A stretch of DNA of 64,000 nucleotides from Diplocarpon mali (taxonomy: Eukaryota; Ascomycota; Leotiomycetes; Helotiales; Drepanopezizaceae). Positions 35,036-47,405 of the stretch are shown one piece after another. Each line of letters opens with the position of its first letter. Positions within the stretch are counted from its first letter, which is position 1. The notes under the pieces were generated by a model. That model worked only from the letters and a program-made list of their open reading frames with translations, had not been told where the DNA came from and searched no databases. The stretch covers positions 49,897 to 113,896 of the forward strand of contig JAENRP010000038.1 of NCBI GenBank assembly GCA_024741835.1, written 5' to 3'. The position numbers and the translations under genes are program-made.

Positions 35036-35720
35036 TCATCTCAGCATCTCAAAATCTCGCCCCTTAGGCCTCCTCTTCCCCCTAAGCCTAGATCTCAGCC
35101 CCCTAAAACAATATTTACTCTCCTCCCCTCCTAGATCCATCGTCTCAGACAAGCCCAACCCGTGATCCAGCATAACCCACAATCCTGTTGCGAAGGAATC
35201 TTGTGGTGCGGTCGGCTGGAGGGCCTTCATTAGGTCGCTCAGGAGGCTCGCTGAAGTGGAGGAAGATGATTGATTGTATTGTTTTCGTTGGGTCTTCCAA
35301 GTCTCCTTGCGTATAAGGTACTCCTTCATTAGGATCTCGTATTCGTCCTTAATGTCCTTGAATAAAGCCTGTGGAGTTGGAGTCTTCGATAGGTCTCTTA
35401 AAGGAAAGCGGGCGTAAATCTGTTCAGCCGGCGTAGCTGCGTACTCTTCATAGGACCTCGCGTGCGCTACGCGGAGGTTGGCCGTTTCGAGTTCCTTAAG
35501 CTCCTAAATAGAGGGAGCTTAAGGCTCGGTCTTTATAATTGACTTGAATAGGAGTCTTAGATTGGCGAAAATAGTGATATTGTAGAGCTTGGCGAAGAAT
35601 ATATATTTACTAAACCACTTAACTTAAGAGGCAGAGGTATTAAGGCGAGGCTTGGAGATGCTCGAAGCGTTAGATATATTGAATAGAGTCTAATGAAAAG
35701 GTTGGGTATATAAATAGAGC
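35036..35720 (-). pseudogene. Retroelement Gag-like relic, RIP-mutated
   Basis: One minus-strand frame runs from about 35,720 to 35,036. Its stops are only TAG or TAA and are consistent with former Gln. It includes TLFNISNASSISKPRLNTSA, then WFSKYIFFAKLYNI, ELKELETANLRVAHARSYEE, EQIYARFPLRDLSKTPTPQA and a Ser-rich tract. The Gln/Glu/Lys-rich helical style, the RIP damage and the local AT-rich context suggest a Gag of an LTR element, but no pol or LTR is attached. The right end loses RIP damage (35,040-35,330 is open over 97 codons). The family assignment is tentative. Confidence 0.4.
35190..35281. repeat. Direct repeat of about 75-85 bp, copy 1 (inside the Gag-like relic)
   Basis: GTGCGGTCGGCTGGAGGGCC and the following GGTCGCTCAGGAGGCTCGCT up to GAAGATGATTGATTGTATT recur at 35,887-35,965. 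Differences between the copies are mostly C/T and G/A. Confidence 0.8.
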
Positions 35721-35886
35721 TTTAAAAATGAAGTTCGATTAGAAAATGGAGATTTGTTGATTGAAAATGAAGGTCCTTCGAGTTATTATAAATACTCGAA
35801 AAGTCGGTCAAGAGCTCGAAGGGCCCTTTAACCGGTTGCATGCGAAGAGAAAGCATATTAAAGTGCTTACAGGGCTCATAACTATA

Positions 35887-35965
35887 GTGCGGTCGGCAGG
35901 GCCTTTATTGGGTCGCTTAGGAGGCTTGCTAAAGTGGAGGAAGATGATTGATTGTATTATTATCT
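35887..35965. repeat. Direct repeat of about 75-85 bp, copy 2
   Basis: GTGCGGTCGGCAGGGCC and GGTCGCTTAGGAGGCTTGCT up to GATGATTGATTGTATT match 35,190-35,281. This copy is more AT-rich and lies outside the relic's main frame, so the relic was partly duplicated before or during RIP. Confidence 0.8.
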
Positions 35966-36530
35966 AGTATATGTATGGTAAGGAGACTTCGGAAAGAAAA
36001 GGGAGAGTCTATAACTCAGCAGAGTCACGTGGAGAGTCTCCAGAATAAGTGGAGACTCCACCCATTCTGCACGACAAATCTCTCCTGACTGATTATGGAC
36101 TATTCCACAGAGACACAGATAGCTTCTGGCAGGTAAATCACAGAAGAGTGGGATGGAGAGATAAAAGTAAGACTAATTCATCGGGTAACATAGTGTCCAC
36201 GGCCCTGCTTCAGAAGAAGCGTAGAGAGATTCAGTTGACTACCTCAGAATGGAGACTGAGGCGCGCAGAAGGCGATAAGATTCGAGGCGAGCAAGCAAGC
36301 CTAGCGCTTGTTTCTGGCGATGGCTACATAAGGATTAGACCATGCTCAAATGCAGACAACAGATTCCACATGTGGGTAGCACCACTTCCATTATCTAACG
36401 TATCCTATGTACCCCAACGACAAGCAAAGCCCAACACCACGGCCCCAGGAAAAGCAAAGCCAACGCCCCCTTGATGCCCTGCACGCCCAAAGCCTACCCA
36501 AATCCCATGTCATGCCATGCCCACCCAAGG

Positions 36531-39500
36531 TTAAATGCCCTCCAGCACGTCTGCAGCAACAACCCCAAGCATCCTCAGTCCAAAAGCTCCCGCCACCCTC
36601 TCAAAAACCCGCAATCTCCTCACTACAGAGTCCCGCTCAACTGTCTCCCCCCAAACACCTGAACAAGCACAATGCTCCATGAAATCATTTACCCTTACTG
36701 CTTTACACTTGCAACACCTAAAATCCTGACCCTGCCACTCACTGACCGCGCCCTCCACCATGCCAATTAACCTCTCCTCAATAGCCAAGCGATTGAGCTC
36801 CGCGGCGCAGAACGTGCATTTCCACGAGGTGGCAGAAATCTCTCCTGAGGAGAGGGGGACCAGGTCTTCATCTCGGCAGAAATCGATATCTCGAGCCATG
36901 GTGCAGTTCTCGCAGATGACCTGCGAGAGCTTAAGGCTTTCGGAGGGGTTCTCAAAGCGAGCTTCCGTGCTAAATTCGCGGATTTCGAACAGGGCCAACA
37001 GGTCCTTGCGGAGGAGGCGCGCTTCTGTCGTAATATTCTTGTCCAGACTTAGCACTTGCATGAGGCTCTTGACGAGCTGGAGGGCCGGATTGGAGAGTTT
37101 GAGATGGGAGCCTGGGAGCTGGGGGAACGAATAGTCAGATGCTAGTTCGGGATGCAGCATCTCATCTTTTTGACGCCGGATAAGGCCTGCGATTTGGCGT
37201 TTCAGAGGTTTCTCGAATTCCTTGCCCAAGATAACCTTCTGTTCCTTGTCACCTCCCAGATCACGGACCGGAAGTTGCGTCGCGCGGGGCGTGAGGTCAA
37301 TGGCAAGGGGTCGTTTCAGGGCGTGCATCTTCTCAATAAATTCGACTACCCAATCGTTGAATACCGGCTGCAGGGGGACGGGCAAGAATTTGCTGAGTTG
37401 CCAGTGCATGATGCAATCTAGAGTCTGGTTCTCCGCTTCCACGACTTCGGTGCAGGCTTTGCCGCCATAGTTGAACTCGTCGTACCAAATGAGATAGTCC
37501 CAGTATTCCTTGATCTCGAGGTCCAAGAAATGAAAAAGAGGCTTGGCCTTGATGGACTTGAGAATGTATTGACTGTAGGCGTAAGCATTCCCAACTTCAG
37601 ATTTGGTGGTTTGGAGTAATAGGCGATTGGCACTGGCAAACACAACATGAGAGCCAACTCGTCGGAAGTCAGTCATGAGCTGCTGGAACGCTTTACGTGA
37701 CATCATTTGTACGTAGTAGTTCAGCGATCGGTCGTAGAGAAACGAGTCGGGGTTCTCCACCCAGCGGACAAGATGTTGGACCATGATATCGGCCATGTTA
37801 CTTCCTTTGCAGGCTTCAGTCCACCAGGCTTTGACCATCTCGCGCAAGACAGTGACGCCAGCCGTTGCGAATGCATTATCGGAATACAGCACGTTCCCGC
37901 CATCGCTCGGTGCGTCGTCTTGAGGCGCGGCGGGATTGAAGGAGACCGAGTCGCTTCCTTCCAGCTCGTTGATAAGCGAGGAGGTCAAGATGGTGTTGAT
38001 AGCCAAGTTGCGAACATCGATCTCGATACATACTGAAGGATACGTTCCCGGGTTGTTGACTGAAGGCATCTGCACGGTCTCCAAAGGCCCAAGGACATCA
38101 TCCTGCTCATACCCAGCATGATCCGGCCTCGGCCCCCCAGACCACCACAGAACGACATTGTTCTTCTGCAGTCGTCTCGCATAGGCAATATCGATCAAGA
38201 ACCGAGGATCATCCCTCTCGAGATTACAAAGAGGAACGTCACCGTACCTCGCCAATTCAGTTAAATGCAGGACCCAAGAGCCAAGACTGAGATAGTGGTT
38301 GACGAGACGTTTGGCGACGAAAGCCTGCCATCCGAGTGGGGGAAGATTACTATCCGCAATCTCATACTTCAGTGGCAGAACTGGGAAGTCAGCCAAAATT
38401 GGGACGTCGTGTTGAAGCATGCGCCGCTGCGGCGACTGAATAACGAGCATCAAAGGCTTCGACTCATCATTCCGCATCTTCTTAATGACATCGCCAACCT
38501 CAAGAAGCGCCTTCCGTCTCGTCGTCACCTGACTAGTCTTGAACTGCAAATTCTCCTGGTATGTGAAGCAAGTTTGCCATTCATGGCCATCTGCCTCTTG
38601 TTCTCTTCGTGCTAGCATTTCGCTATAGATTTTACTGATGTTTGGCAGATCTTGAGCAGAGTCCTTGGATTTCTGTAGGATGACAACGTGGGCCTGATCT
38701 CTGGTCGAGGAAAACAAGGCGAAGACCTGACGATCTCCGGCAACGACATGGTAAAGATAGAGGTACGCGATTGGCGAGCTATTGAGATAGGGTTTCTTTG
38801 ACACGGCGCGACGAAGGCCTGATAAGTCAAAGCCGGCTTCGAGACCCTTGCCGAGAACACCAGGTTGAGCTTCGTCGAACGTACACAAACTGCCTAGTTC
38901 AAGCACGGCCCTAATACTGAGCGGGACCTGCTTCTCGTACACACCTTCGACGCTTGGATGATTAAAAAGCAAAGATATCTTTTGAGCATCGTTGACGTAG
39001 ACCGATTCAGGCATCGTAAGCTTGAACAAATGTACCGATGGATGTCCATTCGGCAATGTGTGAGTGACTTTTTTAGCTTCACATCCTTCGACCTCGATAT
39101 CTGGTAGCTCTTTTCCCTTCAAATTGAGAAACACCTGCCTTGGTACGTTTATCCTCACCGTATGAATCCTTGAATCGATGAGGACAAACGCCAACACGAC
39201 ACCCGGACTTGTCGTCCCTCGAAGTTGTAGTACCTGCCAAGTACTCTTGTAAGTGATCTCAGCCTGGTTCTGGAAAGTAGCTCCAATATTGTTTTGGGCC
39301 ACACGAGAATCTCCAAAGAGATGCCTTCGACGTATACGCGTCTGTTTTTGGATCTTCCACTTTTGCTTCTGGTATTGAAGGAATCCTTCGTAGTCCTCCG
39401 TCGGATTCGGCATCTTTACGGGCAATGCAGCGTAAGGATTAGTTGAGACAGCTACGGCTGGCTCTGGCGACTTTCGCTTCTGAGACTTCTGAGTTGCTTG

Positions 39501-42500
39501 GGAAAGTTGCGCTCCTAGTGTTTTCGGCTTCAAGAGCTTGACACCGTAGTCCTCCATATCTCCCGCTCGAGGATCCATAATATTAGTGATGTCATCCAGA
39601 GGGGCCGACTTGAACAAATCCGTCATCTTCTTCTGCTTTAGCTTGTCCTCCTTCACATTGATCCTTCTCTGTAGCCACTCTGGATGCGGTACTCTTGGGA
39701 CGGGGTTCCTGACCTTCTGCAGCGCCGCAGGAATCGTAATTAGTTTCTGGATGACGGAACCCAGACGCTCGAGGTAGTAGTTCCAGTCGAGCAGAGCTCT
39801 AGGATCCATACTAGCGGGATCTTCCTTGAGCCATTTTCGCAAGAAATGTCGCTTGACCGAAGCCTCGGCCGAGAAAATAGCAACAGGAATGGCACGCTCG
39901 GTGACAGGTGCATTCTTCGGCCTCGAGCAAATGATATACTTACAGTTTAGGCCTTTATCTTTAACCATCTGCTCGCCCAAGAAGTCGGCTAGACGCTTCG
40001 CGGTCGTGATTGAGGTCGACTTCTGCGATCCGTATTCTTCTAATGTCTTGGACATGCTTCGATTCTCGCAAATGAGATCAATGAGCTCCGCATCAGCAAG
40101 CGTCTCACCCTTCGAATACAGCACATCCAACCATTGATTGGCGACTTTAGCCACAGCATTATATGTCTCGGTCAAAGTTGTGCCTTCTAAGAAGAACTTA
40201 AAAATCTGTTGCTGAAAGATCTTGATCAGTTTCAGCTCTCCTCTCCGCTTGACCTCGAATCCCTTCAATTCAGCCAGACTGCCATCGTCATTGAACACGG
40301 CATAGCGCTTCTTCAGATTCTTGTCTTCCTCTTTTGAGGTAGGCAGGATCATAGCCCTGTACGGCCCATCGACCTCGAAGAAAATGGAGTTGTCACTATG
40401 CGTCTTGTATTTGAAGGTCTTCGGATCCACAAGGGTCTGGTATTGGTCATTTGTAAATCTGGCGTGTACGAGATGATTCAACATGACGCAGGGATACGAA
40501 ATAGCGAATTTCTTCCCGTTCTTGAGGGTGAAGCCGTAGTTTTCCGGGAATGTGGCTGGCAACATACACCAAATTCCGTCAGTATCGAGCTCCAGTGGTC
40601 GACCGATCCGCTCAACCAGTTGCCGAGCCATCTGAATAATATGCGCGCCTGTGAGACAAGTGACGCCGGCCATTTCCATAGAATACCAACGCGAACCTTT
40701 CCGCATTACGTATCCATAGAACGAGTTCAAAATGACCTTGTGTGCAAGTTGCAGCGAGTCAAAGAGAACAATCATCTTCTTCCCACTTTCAATCTCAGCC
40801 TGAGAGGCACCAGCCGCTTTTAGAGCTTCCGTTTTGCCTTTCCAGACTTTCTGCTTTCCTTTGTAGTCATATCGTCGATCTCGGAAGTCTCTGACGGTAT
40901 CAATATAAAACGGGTTTTCTCGCTGGCAAATAATGGCTTCCCGCTCAATGGTTTTCGACTCATGAATCTTATGGTAAATCTTCTGACTATAAATTTGTAA
41001 ACGCTTGCGAACCAGGGCAGTTTGCTCATCTGCAGATAAATCCTGAAATGTTCTCATGGGGCTGCTGGGCCACTTTCCAGGGAACCGTTCGTTCTCGAGT
41101 GAATTCCGAATCATGTTGTACTCATCTCGTTTCGCAGGCAAGTACTCTCCTCTCCAGGCCCAAGGCATCCTACGATCACAAGTCTTGCCAGGTCTGTTGA
41201 AATCACAAGCTGCACAATCTGCTTCCTCGATCATCGAATCTGGTTGCAATCGATTTGTCGTCATGATATTGGGGTACATGGATGCGACATCCAAATGGTA
41301 AATCAGGGGCCTCTCGCTGCGATTCGCTGTTTTCTTCAGACTATTAAGCCGGTCTGCGATCTGCTGCTTGATCTCTTCGTAATTCGTGATGTCGTCCAGG
41401 GACTTCTTCTCTTCTACCACAATACTGAACTTTAGAGCCGCATCCAGATCCTCAAGAAGCTCGTCAATGGCCGTGGTATCCACTGCGAAATTGACAGGTA
41501 TGTCTGCCCGAAACACTCCGGCTTCGATACTCTCAACGTGCCCCCCAACGTAAGTCTCGGACTCCAGTAAATGCCCCTCCCAAAATGATTCCTTCGGCGA
41601 CACATGTTTGTTCGGCAAAACAATTTCCTTCTGGTACGCCTGCACCATGAGTAGCATCTCGCACAAGGTTCCAGTCCCTTTTCTCAATACGGCATCCGGA
41701 CCAAGGGGGATGATTGTACACAAAGAGAAAATAAATGGATGCACATATTTCATGTATAAGTAATACGTGGCAACGGCATCGGAAACAGAGTACTCGGACA
41801 ATACTTGAGGCTTTTCGCTCGCATACTTTAACATAAGTTCGGGATCAATTTCATCAGGGTCGTATCCAAGCTTGGCTGTGGTCACGGCTTTCAGACCTCG
41901 ACTTCCTTGCGGGAGGTAACTGTCTCGGTTGACCCAGTGGAAACAATCCATATGTGCACTATAGTCGCAGCAATACTGATCCTCGGGTCCTTTTCGCCAG
42001 CCAATTTCCTGATACATGTCGATTCCATTAACACTTGCTCTCGCATCCACGAAGGGCCAATCGAAAAAATCTCCATTGTAAGTTGCGATAACCGTTGGCC
42101 TCGCTTCCTTGATGTGAAGGAAGAATCGCTCGATGACGGCTTTTTCGTCTGGCTCATTGAAAATCATAAATGGACCATCGTATTCTGGTTTTGGGGTATA
42201 TTCGAAATCCTCAATGTCCTCTGAAACAATTTCTCGGTTGGTGATTAAGAATCCTTGGCCATCAATCATGTACGATATCATCATAATCTGATCAATTGCC
42301 GCATCCGGGAATTTGAGAGGTAATTTTGTCGTCTCGATATCGTATGCCATGACCACGGGATCCGCTCTTTCCAGACGCTCTTCTAAACATTTCATCGTCG
42401 TAACGCCGTGCTTAGCCTCGACTGAATACCATTTTCCCGTCCGTATATCTGCAGCTGTCAGCGTATCCTTCTCCAAGAAAGTATTGCCATACCCAGATCT

Positions 42501-43306
42501 ATCATTACTCGTACATGATATGGTACATCCCATTCTCTAATATCCACAATAAAATCACTCGCGTCCACAACAGAAAAATTAAGTCGTCGTTCATCAACTT
42601 GGTCGTCATCAAAGAGGTCGAATCCAACATTCGCACTGTGTCGTCAGCACTCCTGCCCCTGCCCCTACACCCACATTCCCTGACAAAACACAAAGACGTA
42701 CCTGGCCACCTCCGCATACGTATCCATTGCATTCATATTCTTCTTGTTCTTCTCGGCAATGGGCATAATATCTCTCCTCGCCGCGAGCAGATCACTCGTA
42801 TTGGCAAACCGCAGCTCAAAGAAGGTTCGTCTGTATCCCAGGAGATGATTCGGCATCTGCAAATCCTCCTTCTCGACCTTCCGCAGACTCTTTACTACCC
42901 CACCCCCAGGCGCGCGCTTCAACCACTCCTCAGCCTCAGCCTCGTGTCCCCTTTTTACTGCCACCAGGAAGTACGGATCATACTCTAGCGTCGCCTTGAA
43001 CGTGCCCCCGTCTTCTTGGAGGAAATAACAATCCAGCGCTGCCCGCCCGTCGGCAATCTTGGCGTCTTCCACAGAGGTAGATTTTACGTTGACCAGCCAT
43101 CCGGCCTTCTTTTTGCCGGACTCGTACCGAGCGAAGCCTTGCGCTTCGTCGATTTCGTGGGCGAGTTTCACGGCTTCGCGTTTCGCTTCTGAAGAGGTGC
43201 CTTCGGTGCCTTTGGAGGCTGTGAAGGATTTTACCTTTCGAGGCCCGTGGTAGGCTTGTTTGCCGCCGCGACGGTATCCGTTCTTAGGCATGCGTGGGCC
43301 GGGCAT
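36531..43306 (-). CDS. POL2: DNA polymerase epsilon catalytic subunit
   Basis: Exons (minus): 43306-42702, 42635-42493, 42448-36531. The introns are 66 bp and 44 bp, each with GT-AG and a CTGAC branch site. The product is 2,221 residues, within one residue of yeast Pol2 (2,222). It is the leading-strand replicase with proofreading, acting in the nucleus with Dpb2, Dpb3 and Dpb4 and the CMG helicase. Exonuclease motifs are AYDIETT (about residue 287), NGDFFDWPF and YSVSDAVATYY. The Fe-S cysteines lie in CAACDFNRPGKTC. Polymerase motifs are A (LDVASMYPNI), B (ILNSFYGYVMRKG) and C (LDTDGIW). The inactive second polymerase/exonuclease half follows, and the C-terminal CysA/CysB modules end it (CENC...CTFC; CCKC...HCAC). 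All catalytic acids are present and no disruption is seen. Confidence 0.97.
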
Positions 43307-43685
43307 TGTTATGAGAGTGCAGGATGTCCTGCCGTGATTATGGGTTGTGGGCAGCGCGAGGAATAGGAATCGAGTCTAGCTCAGAATTTGCCTTGATGGG
43401 ATCACCAGTATGCGAATTACAGCTGTAGCTGCCAATGTAATTAGAGGAGTTCGAAAGAGGACGAATTGGGGCTGTTGGGATGTTATTGTCTGCCCAGGTG
43501 GTGTTGGATACTAAATGCAAGCGCGTAAGGAAATCGCGAAACGCGTTGAAGTCGCGTCTGCCACTTAATCTCGATGCCAAGCTGCAGCCACAATAGCGCA
43601 GTACACTACGGCAGCCACATGTCTGTTCGGCGCAGATCATACATTTCAATGCTCCCAGCTCGTCGTTTTTGCATCGATAGCAACC
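43307..43685. promoter_or_regulatory. Divergent promoter interval, POL2 / COX20
   Basis: These 379 bp separate the two divergent start codons and must hold both promoters and 5' untranslated regions. No clear TATA box is seen, as is common for housekeeping genes. One overlapping minus-strand frame here has no recognisable product. Confidence 0.5.
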
Positions 43686-44380
43686 ATGGCTGGCGACACC
43701 AGAGATTCTCCACTCCCACCACCGGGCTCTCCCTCAGGAGCTTCCGAACCTCCCTCGCACGAACAAACGCCCAGCAAGACCTACGAAGTCTTCAATTCAC
43801 CGCCGAGCGCAAACGCTCTGCCCGAGGGGTCGGGCCAGAACACTGCTGGACGACATGAGCAGGTGCCTACGCTGGCAAGCGTGGTCAAGACGATCAGGTT
43901 GGGCGATCTCAAGCAGGTGTATATGTACCCGTGTGTCAAGGACAGTCTGCTGTTCGGTATCTATGGCGGATTTGGAGTTGGGGGTGCTAGGGCGATCTGG
44001 GGTAGTATGTCCCCCGTTGTGTGGTCAACTGCCACTTACTGGACGTTTTCCAGTGAAGTAGTGATTTGGGACTGAATCTGGATCTTGGTCTGGACTTGGA
44101 TATTGGCTGACATATTGGTGTTACAGCTGGAGTCCTCAAAGCTTCACACTGGGCCGTGGGAACCTTCGTTTTTGGCTCCTTGGCCAGGTACGAATTCTGC
44201 CTCTACCAACGCAAATTAGAAATACAGCAAATGAAAAGAGTGGTGGAGATCATTGATCGCAAGAAGGCCGAGAAGGAGGCGGCTGATAAAGCAATGAGGG
44301 ATGAGAGGAGGAAGTTGAAAGAGGAGGCGGATAAAAAGGCCGAAGAGGCTGCAAATGCTAAGTGGTGGAAACTTTGGTGA
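43686..44380 (+). CDS. COX20: Cytochrome c oxidase assembly protein COX20 (FAM36A family)
   Basis: Exon 1 is 43686-44004 and exon 2 is 44127-44380. The donor GTATGT at 44005 is preferred; a GT three bases upstream would also keep frame. The protein is about 190 residues. Cox20 is an inner mitochondrial membrane chaperone that binds newly made Cox2 and helps insert it into complex IV. Visible features are a Pro/Ser-rich N-terminus, the family block YPCVKDSLLFGIYGGFGVGG (first membrane segment), HWAVGTFVFGSLARYEFC (second segment), MKRVVEIIDRK, and a long Lys/Glu/Ala coiled tail ending WWKLW. It is divergent from POL2 and convergent with the next gene. Confidence 0.9.
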
Positions 44381-44636
44381 TATTCACAAGTATAGAATGA
44401 AAGCCTTTCGGGCTGTAAGTGAAGATGTATTATGATCCAATGTATATCTGATGTTGGGGCTATATCCGATAGAGCCATGCCCGTCATACCTTAACCACTA
44501 GGTCCGGCCAAACCTGCGCCTTCGCTGCCTCAACAGTAAATGCTCGTTTTCCGAAATTAACCAAGTAAGCCATGCACCGATACTAAGCGCCGCATTCCTA
44601 CCCAGCACCCACCGTGAACGCCGCCAAACATCCTCA

Positions 44637-45689
44637 TCACGTCAAAATAGTCGTCTCCTCGGTGTCCATGAACCTCACTCTCCTAGCGCTCTCCTGCTCC
44701 TCCTTCGCGTTCACCATCGCACTCCCCTTCCGTCTATCCATTCTACTCTTCCTCGCCTCCTTCATCTCCCTCGTCTTGTACTCCGCCATCTGCTGCCTCC
44801 TCTGATGACTCCTCTTCTCTGCCTCCGCCGCAGTTGGCTTAAACCCAATCCCATTAATACCTACTCCGTCATCGTCCGGATCCGTAGGGTCATGGCCCGT
44901 GATTTCATCATCGTGCCATGTCAATGCGGCTCGATCCTCGTCCACCACATTCCCATCTCCAACGTCATTCCTTTTAAACCCTGCCTCGAACAAGGTTGGT
45001 GTCCACGCACGCTTCCTACTCGATTTCGAGTCCGAAAATCTCTTGACCGAGGAGTACGCCTGTCCCAAATCGCCAGAGGGTACAGGACTGCCGCGAAATA
45101 CCATCACTTCGACTTCGTTACCAGGCACCATGCCCTTCGCACCCTCCTCCATTGTAACTTCGTCATTCATAGGATCGATGGGCATCTGCTGCCCATACCC
45201 ATCATTCTGTCCCGGCTGCGGTGTCTCAGGGATCTCGCTTCTCGGCCTTTTTGGTGCCAGAAGCTTGACCCTCTTTCTAGGCTCCTCTTCTCCCCGATCC
45301 AGCAACTCTCCGAACACCCCATCCGTGCCAGATCCTCGAAAAGTATTCGGAGCCCCCAGGTCGAATTTAATCACCCCAGATTCCTGTAACCCCAGCTCTT
45401 GGAACTTATTCGCGACTTTTGTCCTTGGGGAACTCGCACCATCGTCTCTTTCCTCGTCTGCAATTCTGGTATCGATGTGGCTTGGTATTGGTGACGGTAT
45501 GCTGGGGATAGAAGTAGCACGCATCGCTTCGGCACTTGGACCAGGATTGAAGCGCATGTCTTCCGCATCAGGCGACGATCGCGGTGGTGTCGGAGGGATG
45601 GTGGAGATTGCTGGAAGGCCGCGTTTGCGTTTGGGGGATTGTTTGAAGTGGGAGGGATCGAGGGGGGAGCTTGCGCGCGGTTCTAGCAT
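44637..45689 (-). CDS. Conserved-looking fungal protein of unknown function, nuclear-type
   Basis: This is an intronless frame of 350 residues from ATG at 45,689. I recognise no enzyme domain. It is Pro/Ser/Arg-rich and probably disordered at the N-terminus (SPKRKRG, a possible nuclear localisation signal; further basic KRVKLLAPKRPR near residue 140). A more ordered middle follows, with EVMVFRGSPVPSG and SVKRFSDSKSSRKRAWTPTL. After it comes an acidic GHDPTDPDDDGVGINGIGF segment, then a long charged helix (EKRSHQRRQQMAEYKTREMK...RMDRRKGSAM) likely to form a coiled coil, and the end RVRFMDTEETTILT. Frame length, coding bias and the strong ordered blocks support a real gene. A plus-strand frame over the same DNA is its shadow. 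Confidence 0.75.
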   Translation of the reverse strand: MLEPRASSPLDPSHFKQSPKRKRGLPAISTIPPTPPRSSPDAEDMRFNPGPSAEAMRATSIPSIPSPIPSHIDTRIADEERDDGASSPRTKVANKFQELGLQESGVIKFDLGAPNTFRGSGTDGVFGELLDRGEEEPRKRVKLLAPKRPRSEIPETPQPGQNDGYGQQMPIDPMNDEVTMEEGAKGMVPGNEVEVMVFRGSPVPSGDLGQAYSSVKRFSDSKSSRKRAWTPTLFEAGFKRNDVGDGNVVDEDRAALTWHDDEITGHDPTDPDDDGVGINGIGFKPTAAEAEKRSHQRRQQMAEYKTREMKEARKSRMDRRKGSAMVNAKEEQESARRVRFMDTEETTILT

Positions 45690-47405
45690 TGCGGTTGTGT
45701 ATATGACAGGTGTGCCGTAGGATGGAAAGTTGAGGCTGAGGACTCTTGACAGGTGGTTCCAAGTCTTGGCGGTAGGTTTGTATCAAAGATATTGATTCAC
45801 TAATTTTGCTTATATCCTGGATATTTAGTAGTTATACTTGTATTCCAAAATCGGATCGGAGCAGTGTGGGGGGTTTGGATCTTTGGATGGAGTGGTTTGA
45901 CGAAGTGGCATGTGGTTCTAATGAGAGATCTTGGTGGGGTGTATGTGGAGCGGTCTGGCCCGGCAGATCCTCAAACCTTCTGATGCAGACATGTGATCCT
46001 GGGATGAACTATCACCGCAACCATTCCCAAAGGCGGAGGCGATTGTTTGGACCGATATAAATCAAGTATATTCAGAAGAAATTCGAAAATCTACTAGTGA
46101 GGACACCATCATGATTGATTCTTTGTCAAGACCAAGTTGCTCCACATTTGACGTTGCTTACTAGCGGCTCTTTGCCTACCAGGTAGCTTACGTAACTTTC
46201 CCCTAAGTCTTTCGCAACATTTAATTTGATTAAAATCTCCACATGGGTTTTCAGGAGAGAATCTTGAGAATCGTACCTCTTAAATGGCTTCCTACGTGTT
46301 TCTCCTACAGATGTAGTGTAGAGAAGAAGAGGTCGGCTGGTTAGGCGAGAAGGTTTGTTGACATAGTGTCTCGTTCCCTTCGTTAACTCACTCAGGGAAT
46401 AGCAATCTTGGTTTCAAGTTAATCATCTGTCCACATAATTTGATACCTAGGCTAATAGATACATACTGCAAAGGTTTCCTTTTGAACTAGCGAAGGATTT
46501 TGGATGATAGATTTTCAGATGAGAGGCGCAGGGGTGGCCAAACCCGAGGAATTTCATCTTGCCTTCTTCTTTATTGACGGTAATATCACCGGCTTCTCAG
46601 AAAGGAAGAATGGGGTCGTCGGTTGAATGGTGATCTGGCCAGGATCCCTTTCATCACCTGTAGTCTGCAAAGTCTTGTTCTACATGCAAGCCTCCGTATA
46701 AACTTGATCTCTCTTAGCCTACAGACACACTGAATTACGATTAGTTATCTTGCTATTGATGAGAAAGTCCTTACCGTGCGATTAATGCCCTCCAAACAGA
46801 GCTCTGTGGTTCACCAATTTTTCATCAAGATGCAAGTGTTAAGCATTATGATGTATTTATACGTGTCGTTACACTTCTCCACGCGCTACATCATGACCAG
46901 CAAATGGAAATGGTTCTTACACGCTTTAAAAAGGGATTTCTTTGTCACTGAATATTTCTTCTTCAATCACTTATGTGTCATAATTGTCTATGTGCTTCGC
47001 AAACATCCTGGTATCGTCATACCATACGTGGCTTCCATTTGATTCTGGGCTTGCAGGAAGTTATCTTGTCTAGATGCCTGAATATTTATCATTATGGTGA
47101 GTACTATTTTTAATTTCGAGATATTACTGCTTTTCTCTCGGCGGATGCAAAGCAGTTAGCCCGACGGTCTAGTCAGTACTTACCGACGTCAGACTACGGT
47201 ACATGGTTATACCCCACCTCTCCTTCAGCCGCAAACTTCTCCTTCGGCCTGAGAATAATATTTCTGGTTTTGATAGAAGCACCAAATCGACCATAATCTG
47301 ACATTTTGAAGCCCTGAAATCGCAAAAAATATATTTCGCGGAGGTGACAACGTCTACAACTTCCTCGGAATCCATCAGGGTTACCAATCCAATAACTCCA
47401 TCACT
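45690..47405. other. Intergenic region, no gene recognised
   Basis: These 1.7 kb lie between two genes, with short unconvincing frames (the longest, 46,776-47,042, has no family features). The DNA becomes moderately AT-rich. The promoters of the minus-strand gene (left) and of the GST (right) must lie at the edges. Confidence 0.5.

Noticed and set aside
36049..36474. 141-codon plus-strand open frame downstream of POL2
   Set aside because: Low-complexity Pro-rich end, no family features, and it overlaps the probable 3' untranslated region of POL2. I treat it as chance.
44899..45720. 273-codon plus-strand open frame
   Set aside because: It is antisense to the 350-residue minus-strand gene, whose composition and structure are much more protein-like.
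46776..47042. 88-codon plus-strand frame
   Set aside because: Phe/Tyr/Val-rich, no homology signals, AT-rich intergenic DNA.
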